Origin: Sphingobacterium nematocida
GTDB lineage: Bacteria; Bacteroidota; Bacteroidia; Sphingobacteriales; Sphingobacteriaceae
Assembly (NCBI RefSeq): GCF_900168125.1
Contig: NZ_FUZF01000002.1
Location: forward strand, 180,464 to 244,463
Direction: 5' to 3'
DNA: 64,000 nucleotides
Every line of letters starts with the position of its first letter. The first letter of the stretch is position 1. This document shows, in pieces, positions 42,966-51,704 of this stretch. The notes beneath the pieces were generated by a model. It ran no database searches. It saw nothing but the letters and a program-made list of their open reading frames with translations, and was not told the DNA's origin. The translations under genes were made by a program, and so were the position numbers.

Positions 42966-44627
42966 ATGATTTACTTACTCTTAGTGAACATCGCGATGGG
43001 TATCGGATTTGGATTATACCATCTTTGCTTTCGTAAATTGACATTTTTTCAATGGAATCGAGTTTATCTATTGGGAATTGTAATGGTCTCCTTATTGATT
43101 CCGGTAGGACTCTTTGTTGATCTTTCTGACGTCTTCGTAAAGGAACAAATGCTCCCGGTCGTGAATCTAGCGGAGGTTATGGATGTTGTCTATATCCCTG
43201 ATACTTCTGATGAACAGTCGTATCGCTTGGTGGATATCTTATCGAAGTTGTATTGGGGAGGTGTTCTTGTTTGCGTATTACTCTTAATTTGGCGATTGCG
43301 AAAAGTCAGTAAGGCTTTTACTTTTCGACACGAGTACGCAAGCTTTTCTTTCTTTAGGAAGGTGTTTCTAGGAAGTAAGGTGCAGGATGAAAGGATGATA
43401 GGCGATCATGAACAGGTTCACGTAGATCAAGGACATTCATACGATATTGTTTTACTAGAAATTGTGGGTGTTTTAAATTGGTTCAATCCAATAGTTTATC
43501 TAATTCGTAAAGAGTTAAAGTTTCAGCACGAGTGCATCGCTGATGAACTTTGTTCGCAAGACAAAGTCGCTTATGCAGAATTGTTGGTTGCGCATGCAAT
43601 GCGTACTAATCCAAGTCATCTGGTTCATTATTTTTCGAACCAGTCATTTTTAAAAAAGAGAATTATGATGTTGTTTAAGAATAAATCATCGAATAGAAAT
43701 AAACTGTTTTATTTAGCAGGTCTACCTATTTTGCTGATTGTAGTTTGTTCGACCCTGATATTCAATACCAGTAGAGCTCGTGCAGTAGTGTCGGATGTGG
43801 AATCCAAAATTGTTGATGTTGATTTTCTGAAAGTTGAACACAACTCAGGATCGGTTTCCGATGGAAAAGAAGAAATATTTATTGCACAGGATACCTCAAA
43901 GAAAGGCGGTGAAATCCGAAAGCAAAAAAATGATGAAGGTAAAGTCGTTACCACAGGTGATGGAACTGAGCTCTTCGAATCTGTTGAGATTCAACCTGAA
44001 CCTTCAGGAGGGATGGTGGCTTTTCGTCGATGGATCGGTGAGAATTATCAATACCCAAAATCAGCCTTAGATGCTGCAGTAAAAGGGACCGTTGTGGTTT
44101 CTTTTATTGTCGAGAAGGACGGAACGCTAAGTAATCTTAAAATAACAAAGGATATCGGTCATGGTACAGGTGAGGCTGCTGTTAATTTATTAAGTAATTC
44201 TACCAAATGGTCTCCCGGCGTGCAGAATGGGAGAGCCGTGAGGGTAGCATATGCCCTACCTATTCGATTGGATTTAACTTCTATTTCAGAGAAGGAAGGA
44301 AAAAATGAAGTGTTTACCGAAGTTGAGAATGCACCGAAACCACCCGAGGGGATGGCTGTTTTCCGTAAATGGATTGGAGACAATTACCAATATCCGTCAG
44401 GAGCTATTGATGCTGGAGTCAAGGGAACAATTCGCGTACAGTTTATCGTAGAAAAAGATGGTTCACTTTCTAATGTTAAGAGTACAGAAGACTTAGGTTA
44501 CGGGACCGGCGAGGCTGCCGTACACTTATTGAGCAATGCGCCCAAATGGATTCCTGGTGTACAAAACGGGCGGACTGTTCGGGTGGAGTATGAATTGCCG
44601 ATACGCTTGGATTTGACGAATATGTAG
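42966..44627 (+). CDS. BlaR1-type M56 membrane metallopeptidase with two C-terminal TonB domains
   Basis: A 553-residue sensor. Three or four membrane helices (N-terminal 1-20 and 33-52, then about 97-112, and about 245-265) surround a cytoplasmic zinc-peptidase domain with HEQVH at residues 148-152 and the third ligand in HECIADE (188-194). After the last helix, an extracytoplasmic linker leads to two TonB-C-like domains (about 345-438 and 458-553) that repeat each other. It has no penicillin-binding sensor domain like that of BlaR1. It starts 37 bases after the repressor gene. Confidence 0.93.
   Translation: MIYLLLVNIAMGIGFGLYHLCFRKLTFFQWNRVYLLGIVMVSLLIPVGLFVDLSDVFVKEQMLPVVNLAEVMDVVYIPDTSDEQSYRLVDILSKLYWGGVLVCVLLLIWRLRKVSKAFTFRHEYASFSFFRKVFLGSKVQDERMIGDHEQVHVDQGHSYDIVLLEIVGVLNWFNPIVYLIRKELKFQHECIADELCSQDKVAYAELLVAHAMRTNPSHLVHYFSNQSFLKKRIMMLFKNKSSNRNKLFYLAGLPILLIVVCSTLIFNTSRARAVVSDVESKIVDVDFLKVEHNSGSVSDGKEEIFIAQDTSKKGGEIRKQKNDEGKVVTTGDGTELFESVEIQPEPSGGMVAFRRWIGENYQYPKSALDAAVKGTVVVSFIVEKDGTLSNLKITKDIGHGTGEAAVNLLSNSTKWSPGVQNGRAVRVAYALPIRLDLTSISEKEGKNEVFTEVENAPKPPEGMAVFRKWIGDNYQYPSGAIDAGVKGTIRVQFIVEKDGSLSNVKSTEDLGYGTGEAAVHLLSNAPKWIPGVQNGRTVRVEYELPIRLDLTNM
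43996..44624 (+). repeat. Tandem duplication encoding two TonB-C domains
   Basis: The DNA from about 43996 to 44275 recurs from about 44335 to 44624 with a period of 339 bases (113 codons). Both copies encode GENYQYP or GDNYQYP, FIVEKDG, GTGEAAV and LPIRLDLT in the same order. The copies have diverged in DNA but keep the frame, so the duplication is not recent. Confidence 0.85.
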
Positions 44628-44636
44628 TCGATTTTG

Positions 44637-45479
44637 ATGATGTTAAGAAATTCAGGGTTGTTGTTTTTAGTAATGGTCATTTTATCGGGTTGCAGATCCC
44701 CTCATTTTGCGAAAGGCGGAGTGTTTGTTGAAGATGTAGACCGATACTTTAATACTCATTTGCAGAATTCGAATGTCTGGTTGTACATGGATTTGAAACC
44801 ATTTAATGGCGGTAAATCTGGATTGAAAACAGTTGGAACCTACGAAGAAGACAAGAGGATTTTGAAATCTGTCGGTGTACAAATGAAGGGAGCGAAGCTG
44901 TTATTTTCTGCAGTACCCGAGTCTAGTCCGAGATACCATCTTATTGCCTTGTACCACAAGAATGCTGTGGAAAAGCTCGATGGTTATGAAAGAAAGAATT
45001 ATCAAAATTCATATTACTATCAGAAAGATTTGGAAAGTGGACGATTGGATATCCGTCATGTTTATATCCCTTATAAAGACCAAGCTGGCCTGAGTTTGAT
45101 CTATTACATTAGCACCGAGGAACATCTGAGTTGCCGCTTTTGTAAAATAGACTATCTGGCCCGTATTAATGCACAACGGCTACAGGAAGGGAATGCCGAT
45201 AGCTTGAAGTGGCAGATATCTAACTGTGAGAGCGAAGTGAAAAGGAAAAATGTACGTGTAGAGCCGCAAACTGATTTAAGAAGGGTCAATCAGATTAAAT
45301 ATGCTAAAGTGTATATCGATTTCTTAAACGGAAATACTGGGATTCAGTATTTCCAAATCTTTAAACCAGGTGAGGATAAGAAACTGCAACTAGAATTATG
45401 TCCTGCTAAGTATTATGTGGAATATTATGATGCGAAATTTAATGTATTGCATCGAGATACACTGAATCTTGATGATTGA
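44637..45479 (+). CDS. Lipoprotein of unknown function in the BlaI/M56 operon
   Basis: About 280 residues with a lipoprotein signal: hydrophobic LLFLVMVI then LSGC, the lipidated Cys being near residue 19. The mature part starts HFAKGG and is rich in Lys, Tyr and Asp; no family was recognised. The CxxC-like FCKIDY and KISNCESEVKR are not clearly metal sites. ATG at 44637 (a TTG just before and a second ATG at 44640 are alternatives). Nine bases after the M56 gene, so probably the third gene of that operon and perhaps its effector or ligand. Confidence 0.72.
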   Translation: MMLRNSGLLFLVMVILSGCRSPHFAKGGVFVEDVDRYFNTHLQNSNVWLYMDLKPFNGGKSGLKTVGTYEEDKRILKSVGVQMKGAKLLFSAVPESSPRYHLIALYHKNAVEKLDGYERKNYQNSYYYQKDLESGRLDIRHVYIPYKDQAGLSLIYYISTEEHLSCRFCKIDYLARINAQRLQEGNADSLKWQISNCESEVKRKNVRVEPQTDLRRVNQIKYAKVYIDFLNGNTGIQYFQIFKPGEDKKLQLELCPAKYYVEYYDAKFNVLHRDTLNLDD

Positions 45480-45480
45480 A

Positions 45481-45521
45481 AATAATAAGAGCTGGTTTTA
45501 TTAAAACCAGCTCTTATTATT
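45481..45521. terminator. Bidirectional terminator between the lipoprotein gene and purC
   Basis: A perfect 19-bp stem (45481-45499 with 45503-45521) with a 3-nt loop. The right arm overlaps the purC stop codon, so both converging genes share it. Confidence 0.85.
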
Positions 45522-46204
45522 TATGATAAAAACTCTTTTTCTAAATCTAAGGGGGCGATATAAGTGCCGTTTTTATAAACGCGCATGTTGCCTCCAGATA
45601 TTTCATCGATTAGGATTATTTGCTTGCTTGTCTTATCATACCCAAATTCTAACTTAATGTCGTATAAGTCCAAACCTTTTTTTGAAAGTTCTGCTTTTAC
45701 GATAGCACAGATTTTGACCGTCAATGCTTTCAACTCTTGGTAAAGTTCTTTAGTTAAGATTCCAAGGTTTTCTAAAGCATCTTCCGAGATTACCGGATCT
45801 CCGCGCTCATCATCTTTAATCGTAACCTCTACAAATCCATTTAGGTCCTGACCTTCGTTACAATAAGCTGCATAGCGTCTGTAGAAGCTGCCTACTGCTC
45901 TATAGCGACAAATCACTTCTAATCCTTTGCCTAGGACTTCAGCTTCTTTAACGATCATGCTTACCTCATTCAGATCAACAGATATTAAATGAGTCGGAAT
46001 CTGAAGAGCATTTAATAATTCATAAAAGTACTTGGTCATTTTTAGACCTGATTTTCCAGCACCATCAATAGTTAATCCTACCGTGTTAGCTCCTGGATCG
46101 AAGACACCGTTTTCACCGGTGACATCATCTTTGAATTTCAATAGATATTGGCTATTACCTAAATCGTAGACGTCTTTCGTCTTACCTTTATAAATTAATT
46201 GCAT
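45521..46204 (-). CDS. purC: Phosphoribosylaminoimidazole-succinocarboxamide synthase
   Basis: A 227-residue SAICAR synthetase that joins aspartate to CAIR with ATP. N-terminus IYKGKTKDVYDLGN, then FKDDVTGENG and the substrate loop VICRYRAVGSFYRRYA are diagnostic. It has the short E. coli-like form and not the longer form. PurK and PurE, the previous steps, lie 8 kb away in another unit. ATG 46204. Confidence 0.96.
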   Translation of the reverse strand: MQLIYKGKTKDVYDLGNSQYLLKFKDDVTGENGVFDPGANTVGLTIDGAGKSGLKMTKYFYELLNALQIPTHLISVDLNEVSMIVKEAEVLGKGLEVICRYRAVGSFYRRYAAYCNEGQDLNGFVEVTIKDDERGDPVISEDALENLGILTKELYQELKALTVKICAIVKAELSKKGLDLYDIKLEFGYDKTSKQIILIDEISGGNMRVYKNGTYIAPLDLEKEFLS

Positions 46205-46236
46205 GACAGGTTAAGTTTTAAGCGCGCAATTTAATA

Positions 46237-46980
46237 CTATTTTGCCAAATATCCGCCATCAACCGGATAATAGGAAGCCGTTACGAAAGATGATTTATCT
46301 GTTGCAAGCCATAGTGCAAGTTCAGCGACTTCTTCTGGTTTCCCTAAGCGTTGAAAAGCATGTTGGCTAGCCAAGTATGTTTTTGTGGCATCGTCTAGCG
46401 CATTTTCGATTAATGGTGTTTCAATAAACCCAGGGCCTATCGCATTGACGCGTACACCTTTAGTAGCGTATTCCCAACCCGCTGTTTTTGTCAAACCAAC
46501 CACGCCATGTTTTGCTGCAACATAAGCAGCTGAGTTCATGAATCCAACAGAACCCAGAATCGAAGCAACGTTAATGATACTGCCGCCCACCTTAGCAATC
46601 TCCGGCAATTGATAATGCATACCATAGAATACACCATTTAAGTTGATATTGATAACCTTGTCCCAGCCATCAATAGAAAGGTCACCTACGGGATTGGATT
46701 CACCGCCAATACCGGCGTTGTTAACGGCGATATGTAAGGCCCCAAAATTAGCGATAGCTGCTTCCACAATTTTCTCATTATCTTTTGGTGAAGAAGAATC
46801 AGCTTTGACAAAAATAGCATGGTTACCGCCACAGCTATTTATAAATTCATTACCTGCCTTTTCATTTAAATCAGAGACTACAACTTTAGCACCCTCTCTG
46901 ATGAAGATCTCGACAATAGCTTTACCTATTCCTGACGCACCACCGGTGACGATGGCTACCTTGTTTTCTAATTGTTTCAT
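46237..46980 (-). CDS. SDR-family oxidoreductase
   Basis: A 247-residue classical short-chain dehydrogenase/reductase. TGGASGIGKA (cofactor), NNAGIGG, Ser in NVASILGSVG, and YVAAKHGV (catalytic Tyr and Lys) are all present. Asp after the second strand (VVVSDLNEKAG) suggests NAD(H). ATG 46980 is preferred to an earlier frame start at 47010. Substrate unknown; 3-oxoacyl or sugar-alcohol type SDRs share this pattern. Thirty-two bases from purC; probably a separate function. Confidence 0.9.
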   Translation of the reverse strand: MKQLENKVAIVTGGASGIGKAIVEIFIREGAKVVVSDLNEKAGNEFINSCGGNHAIFVKADSSSPKDNEKIVEAAIANFGALHIAVNNAGIGGESNPVGDLSIDGWDKVININLNGVFYGMHYQLPEIAKVGGSIINVASILGSVGFMNSAAYVAAKHGVVGLTKTAGWEYATKGVRVNAIGPGFIETPLIENALDDATKTYLASQHAFQRLGKPEEVAELALWLATDKSSFVTASYYPVDGGYLAK

Positions 46981-47115
46981 AGTTCTTCTTTGTTTATGTC
47001 TATATAACAATTTAAGAAATATGTATTTAACAAGCTAACAGGCGAGCGGGACAATGTCTGATTATGACATTAATAGGAAAAAGCCAGTATTGAATTACAG
47101 TACTGTGAAGATATT

Positions 47116-47391
47116 TTAGTGTGATCGTTTTAGAAGTTTTATTTCGTGCTGTAGAAATTCGATCTTCTGCAAGAGATGTTGTACGACTTCTATTCCTTGA
47201 ACGTTGAGTTCTAAATTGTAATACCAATTATGGTATCTCTCTATCTGAGCAATCTGCTCTTCTGGTACAAACTCCTGACTCTCAATTACGGTAATGTCTA
47301 TCAAGCCGCTTTGCTGCAATTCTTTGATAAAGGTGATCTCGATATTATTAGATCGACATATATCAACAATCTTAAATAAGGTAGCTTCCAT
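47116..47391 (-). CDS. cbpM: Chaperone modulator CbpM-like protein
   Basis: A 91-residue MerR/CbpM-like helical protein. The pattern VDICRSNNIEITFIKELQQSGLIDI, quoted in part as ITFIKELQQSGLI, fits the family, followed by an acidic, then a leucine-rich helix. CbpM binds the J domain of CbpA and inhibits it. One base separates its start from the stop of cbpA, which is upstream in the transcript, as in E. coli. Confidence 0.88.
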   Translation of the reverse strand: MEATLFKIVDICRSNNIEITFIKELQQSGLIDITVIESQEFVPEEQIAQIERYHNWYYNLELNVQGIEVVQHLLQKIEFLQHEIKLLKRSH

Positions 47392-47392
47392 A

Positions 47393-48304
47393 TTATTCTT
47401 TGTTTAAAGCGGCTGCTTGTTCAAATAGTTTCCGCTGTTCATCATTTAAATCAGTTGGTATTTTTACTTGTATTTCGGCGTAGAAGTCGCCAAATCTGCC
47501 CTCCTCCTTATAAACAGGGAACCCCTTGTCCTTTAGTCTTATTTTTGTTCCATTTTGTGTGCCGGCCTTTATTTTAACTTTAGCTTTTCCATTCCAAGTA
47601 TTTATAATCGCATCTCCTCCAAGTAAAGCGGTAAAGAGATCGATTTCTAATTTGCTATATAGATCATTGCCTTTGCGGGTAAGTTGCGGATCTTGAGCAA
47701 CGTGGAACGTGATGTAAAGATCTCCTTTCGGTCCCCCATTTAAACCAGCAGCACCTTGTCCTTTCAGACGAATTTTTTGACCATCTTGAACTCCAGCAGG
47801 AATAGTGAAGCGGATATTCTTTCCATTAACGGTGAATGTTTGCTGGTGTGTAGTACCCGCCTGTTGAAGTGTTAACTCGACCTCGGCATTGTAGTCTTCT
47901 CCTTTATAAGAACTTTTGCGTCCTCCTCCAAACCTAGACCCAAATAGTTGCTCGAAGAAGTCGGAGTATTCACCGGTATCATAATTTCCGTTATAGTCAA
48001 AGCCTTCGAATGGATTTTGTTGTCCAGATCCTCTTGATGAATATCCTCGTTGTTGCTGTGCGCGCTCATATTCATCTCCATGCTTCCAATTTTCGCCGTA
48101 TTGATCATACTTTTTTCTTTTTTCCGGATCTGTCAGAACTTCATTGGCTTCGTTAATCTCTTGAAACTTCTTTTTTGCAGCCTCATCGTCGGGATTCAAG
48201 TCGGGATGATATTTTCGCGCGAGTTTTCGATAGGTTTTTTTAATGTCGTCTTGACTTGCTGTTTTGTCAAGACCTAAGGTGCTATAATAGTCTACAAATG
48301 CCAT
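47393..48304 (-). CDS. cbpA: CbpA-type DnaJ-family co-chaperone
   Basis: A 303-residue J-domain protein with HPD at residues 33-35, a Gly/Phe-rich linker and a C-terminal peptide-binding region ([21 protein letters not shown], quoted in part; [19 protein letters not shown]). It lacks the four-CxxCxGxG zinc domain of DnaJ, which fits CbpA, a DnaJ paralogue that cooperates with DnaK. Next to cbpM in one operon. Confidence 0.94.
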   Translation of the reverse strand: MAFVDYYSTLGLDKTASQDDIKKTYRKLARKYHPDLNPDDEAAKKKFQEINEANEVLTDPEKRKKYDQYGENWKHGDEYERAQQQRGYSSRGSGQQNPFEGFDYNGNYDTGEYSDFFEQLFGSRFGGGRKSSYKGEDYNAEVELTLQQAGTTHQQTFTVNGKNIRFTIPAGVQDGQKIRLKGQGAAGLNGGPKGDLYITFHVAQDPQLTRKGNDLYSKLEIDLFTALLGGDAIINTWNGKAKVKIKAGTQNGTKIRLKDKGFPVYKEEGRFGDFYAEIQVKIPTDLNDEQRKLFEQAAALNKE

Positions 48305-48405
48305 TTGATCGTGTTAATATCCTATAAACAGAAATATACCTATTTTGTTTACTTTTATAAGTATTCTATTACTATCGTAGATTTTGAAGGAAGACGACAT
48401 GTCGT

Positions 48406-48448
48406 AAATATGAAAGCAGTGCTTTCTTAGGGCACTGCTTTCATATTT
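48406..48448 (-). terminator. Terminator of the M28 lipoprotein peptidase gene
   Basis: A 17-bp perfect stem (48406-48422 with 48432-48448) with a 9-nt loop, 18 bases after the stop. Confidence 0.85.
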
Positions 48449-48466
48449 ATTGTCTCTGTAGGTAAC

Positions 48467-50038
48467 TTATTTTTTATTACTATCTACAACAAGTCTTTTG
48501 TCTCTGTTTGCTATTTCCCAAGCGGTATGGAAAATTAACTTTTCACGCTTTACCATCATCGGGAAATCGATTTTGTCTACGGTGTCCTCTGGTGTATGGT
48601 AATGTGGGTGAAGACCTGAAAAGAAGAAGGCTGAAGGTATTCCTTTTTCAGCAAAATTGTAATGGTCTGATCGATAATAAAGACGCATTGGTTCATTGGG
48701 GTCATTATAGGAATAATCCAATTCGATTCCCACAAAATCTTTGTTCGCTTTCTCGGTTACACTTTGGAGTTCTGAACTTAATTTATCTAGACCTATAGCA
48801 TGTAGATAGTTGTGGTTGCCATTTAGGTGTTTGTCATCTATCCGTCCAATCATGTCAATATTGATACATGCTACAGTATTTTGCAGTGGTAATATGGGGT
48901 TTTCTACATAGAATTTAGATCCTAAAAGACCTTTCTCTTCGGCTGCTAATCCGATGAAAAGGATACTTCTACGAGGCCCCTTACCCTCTTTTTTAGCAGC
49001 CGCAAATGCCCGTGCTAGCTCCAAAACGGCCACAGTCCCGCTACCGTTATCATCAGCACCAGGAAAGAATGTGCCGTCAGGTAAAATGCCATCATGGTCA
49101 TAGTGCCCGCAGAGGACGATAACCTCATCTTTTAAGTCTGATCCTTCAAGAAGTCCCAGTACATTGGGATCATTCAGTTTTTCTTTAGTTACCCCCATCT
49201 CAGCATCTAGTTTGCTGGTGATGACTAAAGGTTTTTGGACTTGTACTGTTGCCTCCTCTTTAAATTTAGTAACGGAGCTGTTTGCTTTACTTAAAATCTG
49301 TTCTGCAATCTTTTCGCTAATATTAACAACAGGTACGGGTTGAGTAAGCATCCGGTTATTATCCCCATTGTCCAACGCGATACGTCCCGATGTTAATCGA
49401 CCTTTCATTCTACCTATCATATCTACAACCTGAGAGTTCGTAGCCAATATAAGCTTAGGTTGTAATTTGACAAGTTCCTGTATTCTTTTGAATCGGCTGC
49501 TAGACCAGTCTGACTTCGACTTTGTGCCCGTTAGGAGTGAGTTTCCAGCTTTATCATATGGCTCTCCTTCATTAAGCACTAATATCACTTTGTCTTTGAT
49601 ATCTGTGCCTTTGAGTTCATTATAATTTTCGTGTTGTAAACCATAGCCTACAAATACAATCTCTTGAGAAGCGAAGCTAGAAAGATCGTTGTCTCCCTGT
49701 ACAAAAAAGTCTTTCCCGTTTTCCAGAGGAGTTTGATCCAATACAAAACTGTTTACCGTATAGCCGATTCGTAATAAGGAGACGGGTTGAAAGTACGAAC
49801 TGCCATTTACGATAGGAGTCAATCCATATGACTTGAAGTGGTCGGCGATATAATTAGCCGCCTTTCTGCCTCCTTCTTGACCTGTTCCTCTTCCTTCGAA
49901 TTCTTTGCTCGCTAATATGGTAAGGTGTTTTCTAGAACTTTCCTCCGTTATTAGTTCTGCGTATTTTTTCTGTACTTGCGCCAAGCTACAGCTGTACAAA
50001 GCAGGTAAAATGAATAAAATTGAGAATAATCTTTTCAT
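48467..50038 (-). CDS. M28-family zinc peptidase, predicted lipoprotein
   Basis: About 523 residues from ATG 50038, beginning a lipoprotein-type signal (LFSILFILPALYSC, Cys17). An earlier frame start at 50092 would overlap rpiB. The M28 zinc set is GHYDHDG, PGADDNGSGT, AAEEKGLLG, NIDMIGR and HPHYHTPEDTVDKI. A PA-like insertion lies about residues 110-250. It would be anchored to the outer membrane and trim peptides outside. Confidence 0.92.
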   Translation of the reverse strand: MKRLFSILFILPALYSCSLAQVQKKYAELITEESSRKHLTILASKEFEGRGTGQEGGRKAANYIADHFKSYGLTPIVNGSSYFQPVSLLRIGYTVNSFVLDQTPLENGKDFFVQGDNDLSSFASQEIVFVGYGLQHENYNELKGTDIKDKVILVLNEGEPYDKAGNSLLTGTKSKSDWSSSRFKRIQELVKLQPKLILATNSQVVDMIGRMKGRLTSGRIALDNGDNNRMLTQPVPVVNISEKIAEQILSKANSSVTKFKEEATVQVQKPLVITSKLDAEMGVTKEKLNDPNVLGLLEGSDLKDEVIVLCGHYDHDGILPDGTFFPGADDNGSGTVAVLELARAFAAAKKEGKGPRRSILFIGLAAEEKGLLGSKFYVENPILPLQNTVACINIDMIGRIDDKHLNGNHNYLHAIGLDKLSSELQSVTEKANKDFVGIELDYSYNDPNEPMRLYYRSDHYNFAEKGIPSAFFFSGLHPHYHTPEDTVDKIDFPMMVKREKLIFHTAWEIANRDKRLVVDSNKK

Positions 50039-50078
50039 ATGTATATAACTATCTTTGATGACTGTTATTAAAACTGGT

Positions 50079-50510
50079 TTAGCAACAAGCAATCTTATCT
50101 ACGCGATTAGCGTGACGACCACCTTCAAACGGTGTCGTTAAGAAGGTATGTGCTATTTTTTTTGCCAGATCAAGGTCTATAAATCGTGCAGGAATACATA
50201 TGATATTAGCATTGTTGTGTTGACGGGCTAGTGCTGCAATTTCATTTTGCCAAGCTATAGCCGCGCGGATTCCTTGGTGTTTATTAGCTGTTATAGCTAC
50301 ACCATTGGCACTGCCACAGATCAAGATGCCTAACTCATTTTCCTGAGTTTCTACAGACGTTGAGACAGGGTGAGCAAAGTCAGGGTAGTCTACAGAATCA
50401 GCAGTCGTAGGACCAAAATCTTGTACTTCGTAACCTAGGGCGGTTAAGTAGGGGATAATCTCCGTTTTATAATCAAATCCAGCGTGATCGCTTCCTATTG
50501 CAATTTTCAT
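50079..50510 (-). CDS. rpiB: Ribose-5-phosphate isomerase B
   Basis: A 143-residue RpiB/LacAB-family isomerase that interconverts ribose 5-phosphate and ribulose 5-phosphate. GSDHAGFDYK near the start, the active-site cysteine in GILICGSANGVAIT, and NDANIICIPAR-like RQHNNANIICIPARF are present. Typical length. Its ATG overlaps by four bases the stop of a short frame that lies between it and tatC. Confidence 0.95.
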   Translation of the reverse strand: MKIAIGSDHAGFDYKTEIIPYLTALGYEVQDFGPTTADSVDYPDFAHPVSTSVETQENELGILICGSANGVAITANKHQGIRAAIAWQNEIAALARQHNNANIICIPARFIDLDLAKKIAHTFLTTPFEGGRHANRVDKIACC

Positions 50511-50734
50511 ATGTGTATAATTTGATTTTCAGTTGTATTATGGAATACCCAAAGTATATTATGCACGAATTGTTGTAATTGGTGTGCATGCTGCTTCTCG
50601 GTCATTCGTATTTGTGCAGTTCTACTACATGGATATTTCATATGTAAATAATTATTCGTTCGTTTAATTGTTTTCTTGATGGAACTCATGAATGCTTCAC
50701 ATTTATTACATGATCCGCCAGCTGATGGACTCAT
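50507..50734 (-). CDS. Possible small protein between tatC and rpiB
   Basis: A 75-residue open frame that starts 24 bases after tatC and ends with an ATGA overlap on the rpiB start, an arrangement typical of coupled genes. The first half (SAGGSCNKCEAFMSSIKKTIKRT) has a CxxC and a basic helix and looks protein-like; the second half is rich in His and Gln and does not. I do not recognise it. It could be a chance frame or a frameshifted gene. Confidence 0.3.
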   Translation of the reverse strand: MSPSAGGSCNKCEAFMSSIKKTIKRTNNYLHMKYPCSRTAQIRMTEKQHAHQLQQFVHNILWVFHNTTENQIIHI

Positions 50735-50757
50735 GAGTATTTCCTAAATACTTAATA

Positions 50758-51624
50758 TTAGCTGTTGTAAAATTCTTTTTCCTTTAAGTCTTTTTGTTTT
50801 TTAACATTTGCCGATACCATAATGCTTAACTCATAAAGGATAAACATTGGAGCACTGACTGTAAGCAATGTAATAATATCTGCAGTAGGTGTAATGATAG
50901 CACCAATAATCAAGATGATGACTGCCGCGTAACGACGACTTGCTCGCATAAATTGTGGCGTCATTAATCCCAGTTTAGATAAAATAAAAATCAGGATAGG
51001 TAGTAAGAATACGATACCACAGCCTAGCGTTAAAGTAGCTATTGTCGATAGATAGGAATCTATCGTGATTTGATTGGTGATTTCCTGGCTTAATGATACG
51101 TTTGCAAGAAAGTTGACCGATAAAGGAACGACAATATAATAACCAAATAAAGCACCTATTATGAAGAGTACTGTCGCATAAAATACAAAACCACGAGCAG
51201 ATTGTTGTTCAACATCTGTAAGAGCTGGTTTTACAAATAGCCACACCTCAAATAGCAAATAAGGAAAACCTAATGCTAAAGCCATCAATAAGCAAGAGTT
51301 TATTTGTAGCATAAATTGTCCGGCGAGCTCCGTATTGATAATATTAAAAGGTATGCGTTCTACGCAGAAGCCATCGAGATTCATCAAATCTCCAACTTTA
51401 CACATCATGCGATAGGTCCAGAAATCGAGATTTTTTGGCCCCATAATGATTTGGTTGAATACAAAATCATAGAATGTAAATGATAGGATGGCAAACAGGG
51501 CGATAGCAATAACAGAACGGATGATATGCCATCGTAAAACTTCCAAATGTTCAAAGAATGACATTTCGGCTTCTATATTCTTTCCTTTCTCTTTAATAGC
51601 GTCGATTAGTTTTTTACTGGACAT
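50758..51624 (-). CDS. tatC: Sec-independent protein translocase TatC
   Basis: A 288-residue integral membrane protein with six helices that receives folded twin-arginine proteins. The N-terminal EMSFFEHLEVLRWHIIRS and the conserved PFTFAF-like ELAGQFMLQI and PYLLFEVWLFVKPALT blocks fit TatC. ATG 51624 is chosen over a TTG further upstream, which lies at the accC terminator. TatA/E genes are not in the window. The isomerase-like lipoprotein at 38 kb is a probable substrate. Confidence 0.93.
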   Translation of the reverse strand: MSSKKLIDAIKEKGKNIEAEMSFFEHLEVLRWHIIRSVIAIALFAILSFTFYDFVFNQIIMGPKNLDFWTYRMMCKVGDLMNLDGFCVERIPFNIINTELAGQFMLQINSCLLMALALGFPYLLFEVWLFVKPALTDVEQQSARGFVFYATVLFIIGALFGYYIVVPLSVNFLANVSLSQEITNQITIDSYLSTIATLTLGCGIVFLLPILIFILSKLGLMTPQFMRASRRYAAVIILIIGAIITPTADIITLLTVSAPMFILYELSIMVSANVKKQKDLKEKEFYNS

Positions 51625-51648
51625 ATGTATACTTATATGAAAACAAAA

Positions 51649-51676
51649 ATACCATTCTTTGGGAGAAGAATGGTAT
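51649..51676 (-). terminator. Terminator of accC
   Basis: ATACCATTCTT pairs with AAGAATGGTAT across a 6-nt loop, followed on the minus strand by a T run; lies between accC and tatC. Confidence 0.85.
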
Positions 51677-51704
51677 CTTTTAATATAAAACAAAAATTTT
51701 ACGT

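Noticed and set aside
42560-44627. Beta-lactam resistance operon
   Set aside because: The repressor/M56 pair resembles blaI/blaR1, but there is no beta-lactamase or PBP2a gene and the sensor lacks a penicillin-binding domain.
47027-47227. Arg-rich open frame antisense-like to cbpM end
   Set aside because: Same-strand shifted frame over cbpM without any recognised motif.
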